Assembly (NCBI GenBank): GCA_020025135.1
Contig: JAHHSQ010000004.1
Span: 1-61,135, forward strand
Direction of reading: 5' to 3'
DNA: 61,135 bases
Origin: Pectinatus sp.
GTDB lineage: Bacteria > Bacillota > Negativicutes > Selenomonadales > Selenomonadaceae
The notes beneath the pieces were generated by a model, which was given only the letters and a program-made list of their open reading frames with translations, made no database searches and was not told the DNA's origin. This document shows positions 17,390-26,668 of the stretch, piece by piece (the first letter of the stretch is position 1; each line of letters begins with the position of its first letter). Both the position numbers and the translations under genes were made by a program.

Positions 17390-18729
17390 ATAATATAAAC
17401 TGGTCTGTATTTGAAGAAGCTATAGAACAGACAGAACCTTTGACTTTGGTGGGCAAAGTAGAGCAAGTTATTGGTTTGGTTATAGAAAGTGTGGGGCCAA
17501 ATGTTAGTTTAGGCGAATTATGTTATGTTTATCCGCGTCAAGACGGATTGGCTCCCATACCAGCGGAAGTAGTCGGATTTCGCAATAATAGAATTCTCTT
17601 GATGCCAGTTGGTGAATTACAGGGCGTTGGTCCAGGTTGTAAGGTAGTAGCGGCCCAATGTACATTGCAGGTGCCAGTTGGCGAAGAACTGTTGGGAAGA
17701 GTATTAGATGGTCTCGGTAAGCCGATAGATGACAAAGAACCATTGCCATTGTCTTTAAAGCGCTATCCTCTACAAGCTGTTCCGCCTAATCCATTGGAAA
17801 GACCGCGTATTAATAAGTCTCTTTATGTCGGTGTGCGTGCTATAGATGGCTTGATGACGATTGGCTCTGGACAGCGTATCGGTATTATGGCTGGCAGTGG
17901 CGTGGGAAAGTCTACGTTACTTAGCATGATAGCGAGAAATACAGAGGCTGATGTTGCTGTCATTGCGCTTATTGGTGAACGTGGTAGAGAAGTGCGAGAT
18001 TTTATTGAACGCGATTTAGGCCCGGAAGGTTTAAAAAAATCAGTAGTGGTCGTAGCTACCTCTGATAAACCAGCCTTGGTGCGTATTAAAGGCGCTTTGA
18101 CTGCCACAGCGATAGCAGAATATTTTCGTGACCAAGGGAAAAAGGTTATTCTCATGATGGATTCTGTCACGCGCTTTGCCATGGCGCAGCGCGAGGTCGG
18201 ATTAACCATTGGTGAACCTCCGGCCACTCGTGGTTATACGCCGTCAGTATTTGCCTTGTTACCAAAACTTTTGGAACGTGCCGGTACTAGTGGCAAAGGG
18301 GCAATTACGGGTATTTATACTGTCCTCGTCGATGGTGATGACATGAATGAACCGATTGCCGATGCGGTGCGTAGTATTTTGGATGGTCATATTGTTTTGT
18401 CCCGTAAGATTGCTGCTCAGAATCATTTTCCAGCTATTGATGTCCTATCTAGTGTTAGCCGTGTCATGATAGAAGTGGTAGAAAAAGATTATTTCCATGC
18501 GGCGCAAAAATTTCGCTCTTACATGGCAGCTTATAATGAGGCTGCTGACCTCATCAGAATTGGAGCTTATGTCAATGGTAGTGACCCTAAGATTGATAAA
18601 GCCATTGAAAAAATTGATGCTATTAACAAATTCCTTTGTCAGGATATTTTTGAAAGGACTAGTTTTGTCGATACGGAGCAAGAGTTATTAAATATCGTAA
18701 ATGGTCCTTCGCAGATGGGGAATAAATAA
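17386..18729 (+). CDS. fliI: Flagellar export ATPase FliI
   Basis: FliI is the F1-beta-like ATPase energising flagellar protein export. It has 447 residues: Walker A GSGVGKST at 170-177, IGERGREVRDFIE, Walker B VILMMDSVTRFAMAQREV and GEPPATRGYTPSVFA, all typical of flagellar/type III ATPases. It overlaps fliH by four bases and fliJ by one, which implies translational coupling of the export module. Confidence 0.97.
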   Translation: MNNINWSVFEEAIEQTEPLTLVGKVEQVIGLVIESVGPNVSLGELCYVYPRQDGLAPIPAEVVGFRNNRILLMPVGELQGVGPGCKVVAAQCTLQVPVGEELLGRVLDGLGKPIDDKEPLPLSLKRYPLQAVPPNPLERPRINKSLYVGVRAIDGLMTIGSGQRIGIMAGSGVGKSTLLSMIARNTEADVAVIALIGERGREVRDFIERDLGPEGLKKSVVVVATSDKPALVRIKGALTATAIAEYFRDQGKKVILMMDSVTRFAMAQREVGLTIGEPPATRGYTPSVFALLPKLLERAGTSGKGAITGIYTVLVDGDDMNEPIADAVRSILDGHIVLSRKIAAQNHFPAIDVLSSVSRVMIEVVEKDYFHAAQKFRSYMAAYNEAADLIRIGAYVNGSDPKIDKAIEKIDAINKFLCQDIFERTSFVDTEQELLNIVNGPSQMGNK

Positions 18730-19190
18730 TGAAAAAATTTGTTTTTCGCTTGCAGGCGTTGTTAACCATCTCTCTAGCTAAAAAGGATAAAGCTGAATCT
18801 GATTTGCGCGATGCCACTCAGTTTTGGCATAAACAGGTTAACTTGTTGAAATACATGAAGCAGGAATTAGATAAAGGGTTAGCGGAGTATGAAGATTTTC
18901 TTCAGAAAAAAAGTGTTCTAGCTGGTATGATGACGATGTATACAAATTTTTTTATCGAAAAGAGAAGACAGATTACTTTGCAGACTTTAGCAGTGCGTAA
19001 AGCAGCAGAAAACAAGGCACTCATGGTCAAAAAATTGTTAGAAATCAGCAAAAAGGTACAAGCTTTGGAACAGTTGCGAGATATACAATATGAAGAATAT
19101 CGGCAGGCATTGTTAGCGGAAGAACAAAAGCAAATAGATGAAATTGGTTTGCAGACATATATGAGAAAGCAGGAAAAGAGGAAGGTATGA
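18729..19190 (+). CDS. fliJ: Flagellar export chaperone FliJ
   Basis: FliJ is the gamma-subunit-like coiled-coil stalk of the FliI ring. It has 153 residues, is almost entirely charged coiled coil, and opens MKKFVFRLQALLTI, a common FliJ start. The ATG overlaps the fliI stop (TAATG). Identification combines the coiled-coil pattern, the start motif and operon position. Confidence 0.88.
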   Translation: MKKFVFRLQALLTISLAKKDKAESDLRDATQFWHKQVNLLKYMKQELDKGLAEYEDFLQKKSVLAGMMTMYTNFFIEKRRQITLQTLAVRKAAENKALMVKKLLEISKKVQALEQLRDIQYEEYRQALLAEEQKQIDEIGLQTYMRKQEKRKV

Positions 19191-19191
19191 G

Positions 19192-19824
19192 ATGCCTATA
19201 AGTAATATGGGAATGCCTACTGATGTACTAGCTAGTATTGGCAATATTCAGCGGCGTATCGCAGAGATTCAGCGGCGTTTTGCCATTCCTGTTGGCAGAC
19301 AGTTTAATGAATATTTGGCGCAGAGTATAAAGAGCAATCAGCAAGCTAAGACATTAGATAGTGATGATTCTATCACTAGTGGTGCAACAGCCCAGTCTGA
19401 AAGAAGTAACCAAACTACTGCTTTACATTCTGGCTATAGGCAATATCCCAGTGCACAGATTGATAATTTTATTAAACAAGCAGCTAGTAAATATGGTGTT
19501 GATGCTAAATTAGTTTCGGCCATAGCGGAAGTAGAATCTAATTATCATTCGGATGCTGTGTCAAATGTGGGGGCAGTTGGTGTCATGCAATTAATGCCTT
19601 CGACAGCTGCCTCATTAGGAGTACATAACCCTTACGATGCTAAAGAAAATATCGAGGGAGGAACTAAATACATTAAACAACTTTTAGGAGATTTTAATGG
19701 TGATGTTTCTAAGGCTGTAGCTGCTTATAACGCTGGTCCGGCGGCAGTGAAAAAATATAAGGGAATTCCCCCCTATGCCGAAACGCGCAATTATGTGACA
19801 AAAGTTTTGGATTTGTATAGATAG
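19192..19824 (+). CDS. Lytic transglycosylase (SLT domain) in the flagellar operon
   Basis: A 210-residue protein with a C-terminal SLT (lysozyme-like) domain at about 90-210: ASKYGVDAKLVSAIAEVESN with the likely catalytic E115, then GAVGVMQLMPSTA and KAVAAYNAGPAAV. The first 85 residues are Gln/Ser-rich and lack a signal peptide, so an exported role would need the flagellar secretion route, as for FlgJ-type muramidases. That is inferred. SD AGGAAGG overlaps the fliJ end. Its likely job is opening peptidoglycan for the rod. Confidence 0.9.
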   Translation: MPISNMGMPTDVLASIGNIQRRIAEIQRRFAIPVGRQFNEYLAQSIKSNQQAKTLDSDDSITSGATAQSERSNQTTALHSGYRQYPSAQIDNFIKQAASKYGVDAKLVSAIAEVESNYHSDAVSNVGAVGVMQLMPSTAASLGVHNPYDAKENIEGGTKYIKQLLGDFNGDVSKAVAAYNAGPAAVKKYKGIPPYAETRNYVTKVLDLYR

Positions 19825-19860
19825 TCGTGAGAGTAGATATTGGAAAAAGGTGGTGAATAT

Positions 19861-20613
19861 GTGGCTAAGATACCTGTACCTGTGAAAAAAGATATCAAGA
19901 GCAGTTCGCGAAATACATCTGCTACTACCAGCCAACAAGCACCAAAAAAAACCTTCGGGCAAAGATTGAAAGGCCTTTTTAAAGTTTTAGCGATAATTGT
20001 TTTAATTGTAGCACTTTTAATTGGTGGATTTTTTGGTGGCGTGTATTTGAAATTCTTCAACGCACAAAGTGTAGTAAACACACTACATTTACAGAAAGCT
20101 CCTTTTATCGGCCATTATTTTTCTGCCGACAATAAAAAGGGAGCTGATGATGGCAAATCAGATGCTGACGATGGCAAAGAGCAAGCTGATAAAAAGGAAG
20201 AAAAGGTGGATGTTGGGTCTGTTGATAAGAGTGCAGCGATGCTCCCTAATCCTCAACAAGTAGCTGCTACCCAGCAAAAAATGGCTCAAGAGAGACAGGC
20301 TGAACAAGCCATCGTGATGAAACGCATTGGCAATTTAGCTAAGTTATATGCACAGATGGACCCACAAAAAGCTGCTAATGCGATGGCTCAAATCAATAAC
20401 AATGTGGTGGCCAATATTCTGCAGAAGATGGATGCTTCAGCTTCTGCGCAAATTATGGATGCTTTCCCACCAGCAAAGGCTGCTGCTGTGACTCAAACCA
20501 TGTATAATGGCCCAGTACCACCGACCCTACCAGAATTGAGTAATGCGGAAAGCGCTATGGCTAATGCTGGAGGTACGTCAGGTGGCAATACCGGAAGTAA
20601 TGCATTACAATAA
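19861..20613 (+). CDS. MotE/MgtE-N-like membrane protein (YlxF position)
   Basis: A 250-residue protein with a basic N-terminus, one transmembrane segment at about 38-60 (VLAIIVLIVALLIGGFFGGVYL), an acidic Asp/Lys linker and a C-terminal helical region (LAKLYAQMDPQKAANAMAQI...ILQKMDASASAQIMDAFPP) of the MgtE-N/FliG-like type found in MotE. It occupies the place of B. subtilis ylxF between fliJ and fliK. GTG 19861 is chosen because AAGGTGG lies seven bases ahead. It probably is a stator- or export-associated helper. Confidence 0.8.
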   Translation: MAKIPVPVKKDIKSSSRNTSATTSQQAPKKTFGQRLKGLFKVLAIIVLIVALLIGGFFGGVYLKFFNAQSVVNTLHLQKAPFIGHYFSADNKKGADDGKSDADDGKEQADKKEEKVDVGSVDKSAAMLPNPQQVAATQQKMAQERQAEQAIVMKRIGNLAKLYAQMDPQKAANAMAQINNNVVANILQKMDASASAQIMDAFPPAKAAAVTQTMYNGPVPPTLPELSNAESAMANAGGTSGGNTGSNALQ

Positions 20614-20633
20614 TTTTGAAAGGAGGTGAAATA

Positions 20634-22190
20634 ATGGGAACAAATGTAAATGATGTCATGGCAATGGTAGCACCGCGTAAGAGTGTTTCTGTAGATAGTA
20701 AGGGAAAAACTTCCGTACGCACTAGAAGAAAAGACAATCATTTTCAAAAAGCCTTAACCGATAGTTGTGCACAAGAAGACAAGTCTGTTTCTGATGATTA
20801 TCAAAAGACCAATCCAGATGGAAAGCAGAGCAATTCTGCGGACCACAAAGGGCAAGCCTCTCACAAGAGTGTAAAAGAAAAGACTACCACTATTGATGCT
20901 GATAAAAATGATAAAGTTGATGGAAAAAAACTCGATAAGAAACATCCTTCGGCAAAAGAACTTGAACAGCAACTCAATATCGTTCCACAGATGTTGCATT
21001 TGGCACTTGCAACGCCAACTGGACTGGTTTCGGCTACTAGTAGTGAGCAAAAACTCTCTCCAGTACCTAAGATATCTGCTTTAGTTTCTACTTTAGCAGA
21101 TTTAATTAGTCAATATGGACAGGAACGTTTGGTGGTAGATGGAAAATCAACTACTAATCAGACAGATTCTATCGGTAAGTCGGTGGCAGAAAAGTTAAAT
21201 CTCTTGTCAACTGTTTTGGCAGATGAAAAATTAGGATTGCCTCAATTACAACAGTTGATTGCTGGTTTACCAAAAGGACAGATAAAAGAACAACTTTTGC
21301 TTTTAGAACAAAAATTGTTACAAGGTGGTAATGTTACCAAGCAAACAATTTCTGTGCAAGAGATGTTGAAAGTGTTGATGAAGACGCCAAATAGTGGGAA
21401 GATTTCACAACAAACCTTGCCGTTTGCGGTAGAAAATGTTAGAACTGTAGATAAACAATCGAATCACGTTAGTAATAAGCAAGTAGATGCTAATGTCGCT
21501 AAGAAATCTGCTCTTTCACCAGTGTTGAATTTTTATACAGCGAAAGTAGATATTAAAGGACAGGCAGTTGTACCAAGTGAAGCGATTTTAAAAGGGGCTA
21601 CTTTGACTGATTATGCTACTAAAAAAGAAACTGCCACTTCTCGCGTGATTTCGTCAGAAGCAAATAATAGTTTACCAGCTTTCCAGCTAGCACCGCACTG
21701 GCAAGCGCCATCTGTTATCGACAAGACGGTAGAAGCACCAGATAGTTTTCAAAATATCAGTAGGCAGATAGTACAAAATGCCAAATTATTACACGCCCCT
21801 GACCACACTCAGATGGTCATTCATTTACAGCCAGAACACTTGGGAGAATTGGCTCTCAAGATAAGTGTAGAAGCTAATGGAGTAGTCAGCGCTTCGTTCC
21901 ACAGTGATAACGAACAAGTTCGCAATCTTTTAGAAACATCTTTAGTGCAACTCAAACAAGATTTGCAGTTGCAAGGCATTAAGGTAGATAATATTAATGT
22001 TTATAGCGGATTAAATGACCTGCTCTACAATCAACAGCAAAAACAACGAGAACAGGTTTTTACCAGTCCACGTAAGGTTAGAAAAGTTGGCTCCGTTGAA
22101 GCCATTGAAGAGATGGAAAATCTTGAACATTTGGCCAGTCTAGAAAGAGATAATACTTTGACCAGTGAAGCAGTTGATTATCGAATTTAA
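20634..22190 (+). CDS. fliK: Flagellar hook-length control protein FliK
   Basis: FliK is the exported ruler that ends hook growth and switches export specificity. It has 518 residues: a low-complexity Lys/Asp/Gln-rich N-terminal part and a conserved Flg_hook C-terminal domain (QMVIHLQPEHLGELALKI...VRNLLETSLVQLKQDLQLQGI). ATG 20634 is chosen because a near-perfect AGGAGGTG lies at 20621-20628. It lies between the MotE-like gene and flgD. Confidence 0.92.
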   Translation: MGTNVNDVMAMVAPRKSVSVDSKGKTSVRTRRKDNHFQKALTDSCAQEDKSVSDDYQKTNPDGKQSNSADHKGQASHKSVKEKTTTIDADKNDKVDGKKLDKKHPSAKELEQQLNIVPQMLHLALATPTGLVSATSSEQKLSPVPKISALVSTLADLISQYGQERLVVDGKSTTNQTDSIGKSVAEKLNLLSTVLADEKLGLPQLQQLIAGLPKGQIKEQLLLLEQKLLQGGNVTKQTISVQEMLKVLMKTPNSGKISQQTLPFAVENVRTVDKQSNHVSNKQVDANVAKKSALSPVLNFYTAKVDIKGQAVVPSEAILKGATLTDYATKKETATSRVISSEANNSLPAFQLAPHWQAPSVIDKTVEAPDSFQNISRQIVQNAKLLHAPDHTQMVIHLQPEHLGELALKISVEANGVVSASFHSDNEQVRNLLETSLVQLKQDLQLQGIKVDNINVYSGLNDLLYNQQQKQREQVFTSPRKVRKVGSVEAIEEMENLEHLASLERDNTLTSEAVDYRI

Positions 22191-22220
22191 GTGTAATTTT
22201 TAATTTAAAAGGAGGAAAAA

Positions 22221-22718
22221 ATGAATACCAATAAAGTTAATGCGTCCTTGCCTTTTGCTCCGGCAACAACTAAGACGGATTCCAAGATGAAGACGCTAGC
22301 GAACGAAGATACTTTTATGCAGTTACTTGTTGCGCAAATGAAAAATCAAGATCCCTTAAACCCAATGGACGGCACGCAATATGTATCGCAACTTTCGCAG
22401 CTTACAGCGACAGAACAGATTTCTAAGATGGCGGAAGCTCTTTCTACCATGTCTAAAGTTACAGATAATCTCAATACATCAGTGTTGGTTGGACAGCTCA
22501 GCTCTATGATTGGTAAAGATGTAAAGTGGATGACAACAGAGGCAGTGTCTGATGATAAGGGAAATGTTGCTTCCCATTCAATTACGCATCAAGGTAAGGC
22601 TGTTGGGGTAAGTATCAGCGATGGTGTGCCATCTTTAGTCGTCAAAGAAGGCGATGCTGTTACTAAAGTTAATATCGGTGACTTAACTCTCGTTGGCGAT
22701 ACAGGTCTAGAAGGATAG
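22221..22718 (+). CDS. flgD: Flagellar hook-capping protein FlgD
   Basis: FlgD is the hook cap/scaffold that promotes FlgE polymerisation and is shed later. It has 165 residues, with the conserved N-terminal motif FMQLLVAQMKNQDPLNPMDGTQYVSQL split over residues 31-57 (shown as FMQLLVAQMKNQDPLNP plus MDGTQYVSQL) and no FlgD-type Ig domain, as in other short Bacillota FlgD proteins. AAGGAGG lies ahead of the ATG. Confidence 0.94.
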   Translation: MNTNKVNASLPFAPATTKTDSKMKTLANEDTFMQLLVAQMKNQDPLNPMDGTQYVSQLSQLTATEQISKMAEALSTMSKVTDNLNTSVLVGQLSSMIGKDVKWMTTEAVSDDKGNVASHSITHQGKAVGVSISDGVPSLVVKEGDAVTKVNIGDLTLVGDTGLEG

Positions 22719-22732
22719 AAGGGGTGAAGTAA

Positions 22733-23116
22733 ATGACGCTTTCACGGATGAATTATACGCCATTTCGACCCTTAAATAATTTATTATCGCCTGGTGTTAC
22801 CTTGCCACCAGCAAAGGTAAAAGCAGAAAAATCCTTTGCTGCTGCCTTACAAGGAGCAGAAAGTAAGGTTAAGGTGTCCCAACATGCAATGCAACGCATG
22901 GCGGAGCGCAAGATATCACTTCCTCAGGAGGCTTGGCAAAAGTTAAGTACTACTATCGATAAGATGGCTGCAAAGGGAGCCAAGGAAGGGCTCATCTACA
23001 TGCAGAATACGGCTTTTGTCGTTAGTGTTTCTCATAAAATGATTATTACGGCAGTAGACGGGAAACATTTAACAGATAATATATTTACTAATATTGATAG
23101 TGCGGCTATTATTTAG
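22733..23116 (+). CDS. TIGR02530-type flagellar operon protein
   Basis: A 127-residue protein of the family found between flgD and flgE in Bacillota. Recognisable features are KVSQHAMQRMAERKI and GLIYMQNTAFVVSVSHKMIITAVDG. The molecular function is not established. It is soluble, without a signal peptide. The spacing (14 bases after flgD, 73 before flgE) places it in the hook-assembly block, so a role in hook export or assembly is likely but inferred. Confidence 0.85.
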   Translation: MTLSRMNYTPFRPLNNLLSPGVTLPPAKVKAEKSFAAALQGAESKVKVSQHAMQRMAERKISLPQEAWQKLSTTIDKMAAKGAKEGLIYMQNTAFVVSVSHKMIITAVDGKHLTDNIFTNIDSAAII

Positions 23117-23189
23117 CTGGACCTTCGGGAAGCTATGACTATGGAATGATAGAAGTAGTCAGCCGCAAGGAAAAGGAGTATAGTTTATT

Positions 23190-24635
23190 ATGATGAGATC
23201 ACTTTTTACGGCTGTTTCTGGTTTGGAAAATCATCAGACTAGAATGGACGTAATCGGCAATAATATTGCCAATGTCAATACCACAGGTTTTAAAGCAAGT
23301 CGCGTTAATTTTCAGGATACTTTAAGCCAGACCCTATCTGGAGCTTCAGCACCAACAGATAATATAGGTGGTATTAACCCTAAACAGGTTGGGTTGGGCA
23401 TGAGCGTAGCTTCTATTGACAAAGAAATGGGACATGGTAGTGTGCAGGCAACTGGGAATACTACTGACTTGGCTATTGATACCGATGCTGGTTTTTTCAT
23501 CATTAAGAATGGTCCGGAAACCTACTACACGAGAAATGGCGATTTTTCCTTGGATGCGACCGGAAATTTGGTCATGAATGGTAGTGGTATGCATGTGCAG
23601 GGGTGGAATGCCAAGGAAGGTGCTAAATCTGTTAGTACTAACGGTGCACCTACCAATATCGCCATCAATATGAATTCTTCTATGCCGGCTCAAGCAACAT
23701 CTAGTGTTATTTTTAATGGCAATCTTTCTGCGGATAGTCAACCAAAGACTATTGCTAGTATTGTAGCAACTAATGATAAAGGTGCTCCTGTAACTGGACA
23801 AGGACCGTTTTCCATCGGCACCAATGGCGTAACCAATATAGAGTTAACATTTACAGATGGCACTACCGCTTCTGGGATTCCTAGTGGTGGTACGGCAAAT
23901 GGCAAGGCTAATGGATATAAAATTGGTCAGCAAGTATGCCCGAGTAATACATCGATGATTACGCTGTTTGATAGCTTGGGTGGAAAACACGCTGTCCCGG
24001 CTTATTTCGAAAGACAAATTCCAGCTTCAGCCAATAAGTGGACCGTTTCCGTACCAGCTGGCACCTATGATGGAGCTACTATTACGAAGGCCGTGACCGA
24101 AACAGTGACCTTTGATGGTAAAACTGGAAAATGGCAATCTGGCGCGCCTTTGCAGGTAAATTTTACAGTGCCAAATGTGGATGGTTCTATGTTGCCAGCT
24201 AGTGTCAGCATGCAGTTTTCCAATATGACGCAGTATGTTGGCGTAACTAATGCCAATAATACGAGCAATGGTTATCCGACGGGCTTTTATAAAGATATGA
24301 CAATTGGTCAGGATGGCGTGATTACTGCTTCTTATAGCAATGGTCAGCGTTTGCCAGTCGCACAAATTGCTATTGCCACCTTTAATAATTCGGCTGGTTT
24401 GACCAAGGAAGGACAGAGTTTATATGCTACCTCTAATAACAGTGGTCAGCCGCGCGTTGGCACTTTTGCCGCGGAAGGCGTTACAGTAACGCCTGGTGCT
24501 TTGGAAATGTCCAATGTCGATATTGCCAAAGAATTTAGTAATATGATTGTTACTCAACGTGGTTTTCAAGCCAACTCCAAAGTTATCACTACTTCCGATG
24601 AAATGTTAGAAACTTTGATTCAAATGAAACGCTAA
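23190..24635 (+). CDS. flgE: Flagellar hook protein FlgE
   Basis: FlgE builds the hook. It has 481 residues, with the N-terminal axial-protein motif LENHQTRMDVIGNNIANVNT and C-terminal NVDIAKEFSNMIVTQRGFQAN...ETLIQMKR, which form the inner coiled-coil core. The central part is variable and Ser/Thr/Asn-rich. ATG 23190 or 23193 could start (MMRSLF). It is directly followed by a terminator, so it is the last gene of the first transcriptional block. Confidence 0.95.
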   Translation: MMRSLFTAVSGLENHQTRMDVIGNNIANVNTTGFKASRVNFQDTLSQTLSGASAPTDNIGGINPKQVGLGMSVASIDKEMGHGSVQATGNTTDLAIDTDAGFFIIKNGPETYYTRNGDFSLDATGNLVMNGSGMHVQGWNAKEGAKSVSTNGAPTNIAINMNSSMPAQATSSVIFNGNLSADSQPKTIASIVATNDKGAPVTGQGPFSIGTNGVTNIELTFTDGTTASGIPSGGTANGKANGYKIGQQVCPSNTSMITLFDSLGGKHAVPAYFERQIPASANKWTVSVPAGTYDGATITKAVTETVTFDGKTGKWQSGAPLQVNFTVPNVDGSMLPASVSMQFSNMTQYVGVTNANNTSNGYPTGFYKDMTIGQDGVITASYSNGQRLPVAQIAIATFNNSAGLTKEGQSLYATSNNSGQPRVGTFAAEGVTVTPGALEMSNVDIAKEFSNMIVTQRGFQANSKVITTSDEMLETLIQMKR

Positions 24636-24637
24636 AA

Positions 24638-24673
24638 AAATAGGTAGGAGGGGTTAACTCTCCTACCTATTTT
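24638..24673 (+). terminator. Intrinsic terminator inside the fla/che cluster
   Basis: AAATAGGTAGGAG (24638-24650) pairs with CTCCTACCTATTT (24660-24672), 13 bp, followed by one further T before AAAC. It lies immediately after the flgE stop and could attenuate read-through into flbD-fliL-fliM and the rest. Confidence 0.8.
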
Positions 24674-24741
24674 AAACAAAATAGAAATTAAAGCTGATAA
24701 TATTGTCAAATATTCTTTAGGATAGAGTCTACTTATTGAAG

Positions 24742-24756
24742 TTTTTTCAGAAAACT
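24742..24756 (+). promoter_or_regulatory. Possible CodY box upstream of flbD
   Basis: TTTTTTCAGAAAACT matches the CodY consensus AATTTTCWGAAAATT at 12 of 15 positions. It lies in the only sizeable spacer of the flagellar cluster, between the flgE terminator and flbD. It also forms a 6-bp hairpin (AGTTTT/AAAACT), so it may be structural rather than an operator. Confidence 0.4.
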
Positions 24757-24831
24757 GTTATTCTTAGTTGAGGCCATTGTCATTTTTGGTAAAAACAGGT
24801 CATTATAAATTAGGAGATTGAAGGTAATACT

Positions 24832-25032
24832 ATGATAAAATTGACAAAATTTAATTCTGAATCCAACAAGAAGGGTGAATTTATTCTTAATGCCGAAATA
24901 ATTGAAACTATTGAACAAACTCCAGACACTGTTATAACATTGTTAAATGGCAAAAAGTTAATTGTTGATGAAAAAATGGATGAGGTGGTGCGACGTGTTA
25001 TGACCTATCGTCGCGCATTACATAAATACTGA
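24832..25032 (+). CDS. flbD: FlbD/SwrD-family flagellar protein
   Basis: A 66-residue protein of the FlbD family (SwrD of B. subtilis, which raises flagellar torque). It has the typical MIKLTKFNS opening, FILNAEIIETIEQTPDTVI, and LLNGKKLIVDEKMDEVV. It is the first gene after the internal terminator and CodY-like box, and is followed by fliL after 64 bases, the same order as in B. subtilis. Confidence 0.9.
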   Translation: MIKLTKFNSESNKKGEFILNAEIIETIEQTPDTVITLLNGKKLIVDEKMDEVVRRVMTYRRALHKY

Positions 25033-25096
25033 TTTCTACATAAATTAGCATAAAAGAACGGACGATAATTTGTCCATAGGAAAGGACGTGTAAGTC

Positions 25097-25600
25097 GTGG
25101 CAGAAGATGTAAATGCTGAAGAAACAGCCAAAAAACCGAAGAGTAAAAAGACTATGATTTTGATTATAGTTTTAGTTATTTTGGGTTTGGCTTTAGCTGC
25201 AGGCATATCTTATTTCGTGACTACCAAGCTTGTAAAAAAATCACACCTACCGCCAGTAATTCAAAAAGGTCCAGGTGTGTATATAAAGGTTGGAGATGCC
25301 AAGGATGGTACGATTATTGTTAATGTAGGAGGAGTCCAATCCAATCACTATTTGAAGATAGGATTAGTTCTTGAGATGAATTCTGATGATAAGACCAATT
25401 TCAAGGATGGTAAATTGACAGAAGCAGCTAAGGCAAAGATATTAGACGCCATCATGCTGACTTTGCGCTCTGAAAGCATGAAAGATTATGAAGCCAATAA
25501 TGAAGAAAAATTAAAGCAGAGTTTAGTTGATTCGGCCAATAAGGCCCTCGGTGTGGCATCTGTTTATAATGTTTATATTACCAGCTTTATCTTGGAATAA
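25097..25600 (+). CDS. fliL: Flagellar basal body-associated protein FliL
   Basis: FliL is a single-pass membrane protein around the stator units. It has 167 residues: a short Lys-rich cytoplasmic N-terminus, a transmembrane segment at about 18-40 (MILIIVLVILGLALAAGISYFV) and a stomatin-like periplasmic domain with TEAAKAKILDAIMLTLRS. The start is GTG after AAAGGACG. It lies between flbD and fliM. Confidence 0.93.
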   Translation: MAEDVNAEETAKKPKSKKTMILIIVLVILGLALAAGISYFVTTKLVKKSHLPPVIQKGPGVYIKVGDAKDGTIIVNVGGVQSNHYLKIGLVLEMNSDDKTNFKDGKLTEAAKAKILDAIMLTLRSESMKDYEANNEEKLKQSLVDSANKALGVASVYNVYITSFILE

Positions 25601-25654
25601 TTAACGGGAGAGTAGTTTTGTGCGTATTTTAGTAGAAGGAAGGAGGCAGGAAAT

Positions 25655-26668
25655 TTGGCAGATGATGTTTTATCGCAAAGTGAGATAGACAAGTTATTAT
25701 CGGCTATTTCTACTGGTGCAGTAAATGCAGAGGAAGTTACCAAAACAGAAGAGAAAAAGAAAATTAAAGTCTATGATTTTAAAAGACCAGATAAATTTTC
25801 GAAAGACCAAATTCGCACTCTGTTTATGCTCCACGAAAACTTTGCTCGCCTCCTTAATACTTATTTATCAACGCATCTACGCGTTCTTGTTAAGGTGGAA
25901 GTGGCTTCGGTTGACCAGCTAACTTATGAAGAATTTATTCGCTCCTTACCAAATCCGAGTGTTATTAGCATTTTATCCGTCGCACCTTTAAAGGGCAACA
26001 TTATTTTTGAAATGGACACTAATGTCGTGTTTTCCATCATTGACCGTTTGTTTGGCGGTGATGGAGATGAAAGTAAGGTCAAGGTGCGTACTTTGACCGA
26101 TATTGAAGAAGTGGTCATGAAAAAGATGATTGTTGACATGATGGTCGGCATGAAAGACGCTTGGAAAAATGTGGTCAATTTTACCGATATTCGTTTAGAG
26201 AATATGGAATCAAATCCGCAGTTTACCCAGATAGTACCTTCTGGCGACATGGTTGTCATTATCACTTTACAAATAAAAATAGGTGATGTGGAGGGTTTGA
26301 TAAATATTTGTATTCCCTACATTGTCATTGAGCCTATTGTTCCGAAACTCACTACGACATTTTGGGTTGCTGCTTCAGCTTCTAAGCAGGAACATCCACA
26401 AGAGATGCAGACATTAGAAAGAAAATTGAGACGGGCAGCAGTACCAATTAATGTCGAACTAGGTCATGCTAGTATTACCATCAATGAATTCCTAACCTTA
26501 GGAATTGGTGATTCTCTCCGCTTAAATACTAAAGTGGAGGATGAGTTGCCAGTTATTGTTGGCAAGCGAAAAAAATTTATGTGTCGACCAGGAACAGTTG
26601 GCAAGAGATTATCGGTACAAGTTACTAAAGTCATAGATATGAAAGAGGAGGAAGATATAGATGGCTGA
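25655..26668 (+). CDS. fliM: Flagellar motor switch protein FliM
   Basis: FliM forms the C ring and binds CheY-P through its N-terminal peptide, visible here as LSQSEIDKLL (residues 6-15). The middle CheC-like domain includes LHENFARLLNTYLS, and the C-terminal SpoA domain follows (INVELGHASITINEFLTLGIGD). It has 337 residues. The start is TTG with a strong GAAGGAAGGAGG site. Its last eight bases overlap fliY. Confidence 0.96.
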   Translation: MADDVLSQSEIDKLLSAISTGAVNAEEVTKTEEKKKIKVYDFKRPDKFSKDQIRTLFMLHENFARLLNTYLSTHLRVLVKVEVASVDQLTYEEFIRSLPNPSVISILSVAPLKGNIIFEMDTNVVFSIIDRLFGGDGDESKVKVRTLTDIEEVVMKKMIVDMMVGMKDAWKNVVNFTDIRLENMESNPQFTQIVPSGDMVVIITLQIKIGDVEGLINICIPYIVIEPIVPKLTTTFWVAASASKQEHPQEMQTLERKLRRAAVPINVELGHASITINEFLTLGIGDSLRLNTKVEDELPVIVGKRKKFMCRPGTVGKRLSVQVTKVIDMKEEEDIDG

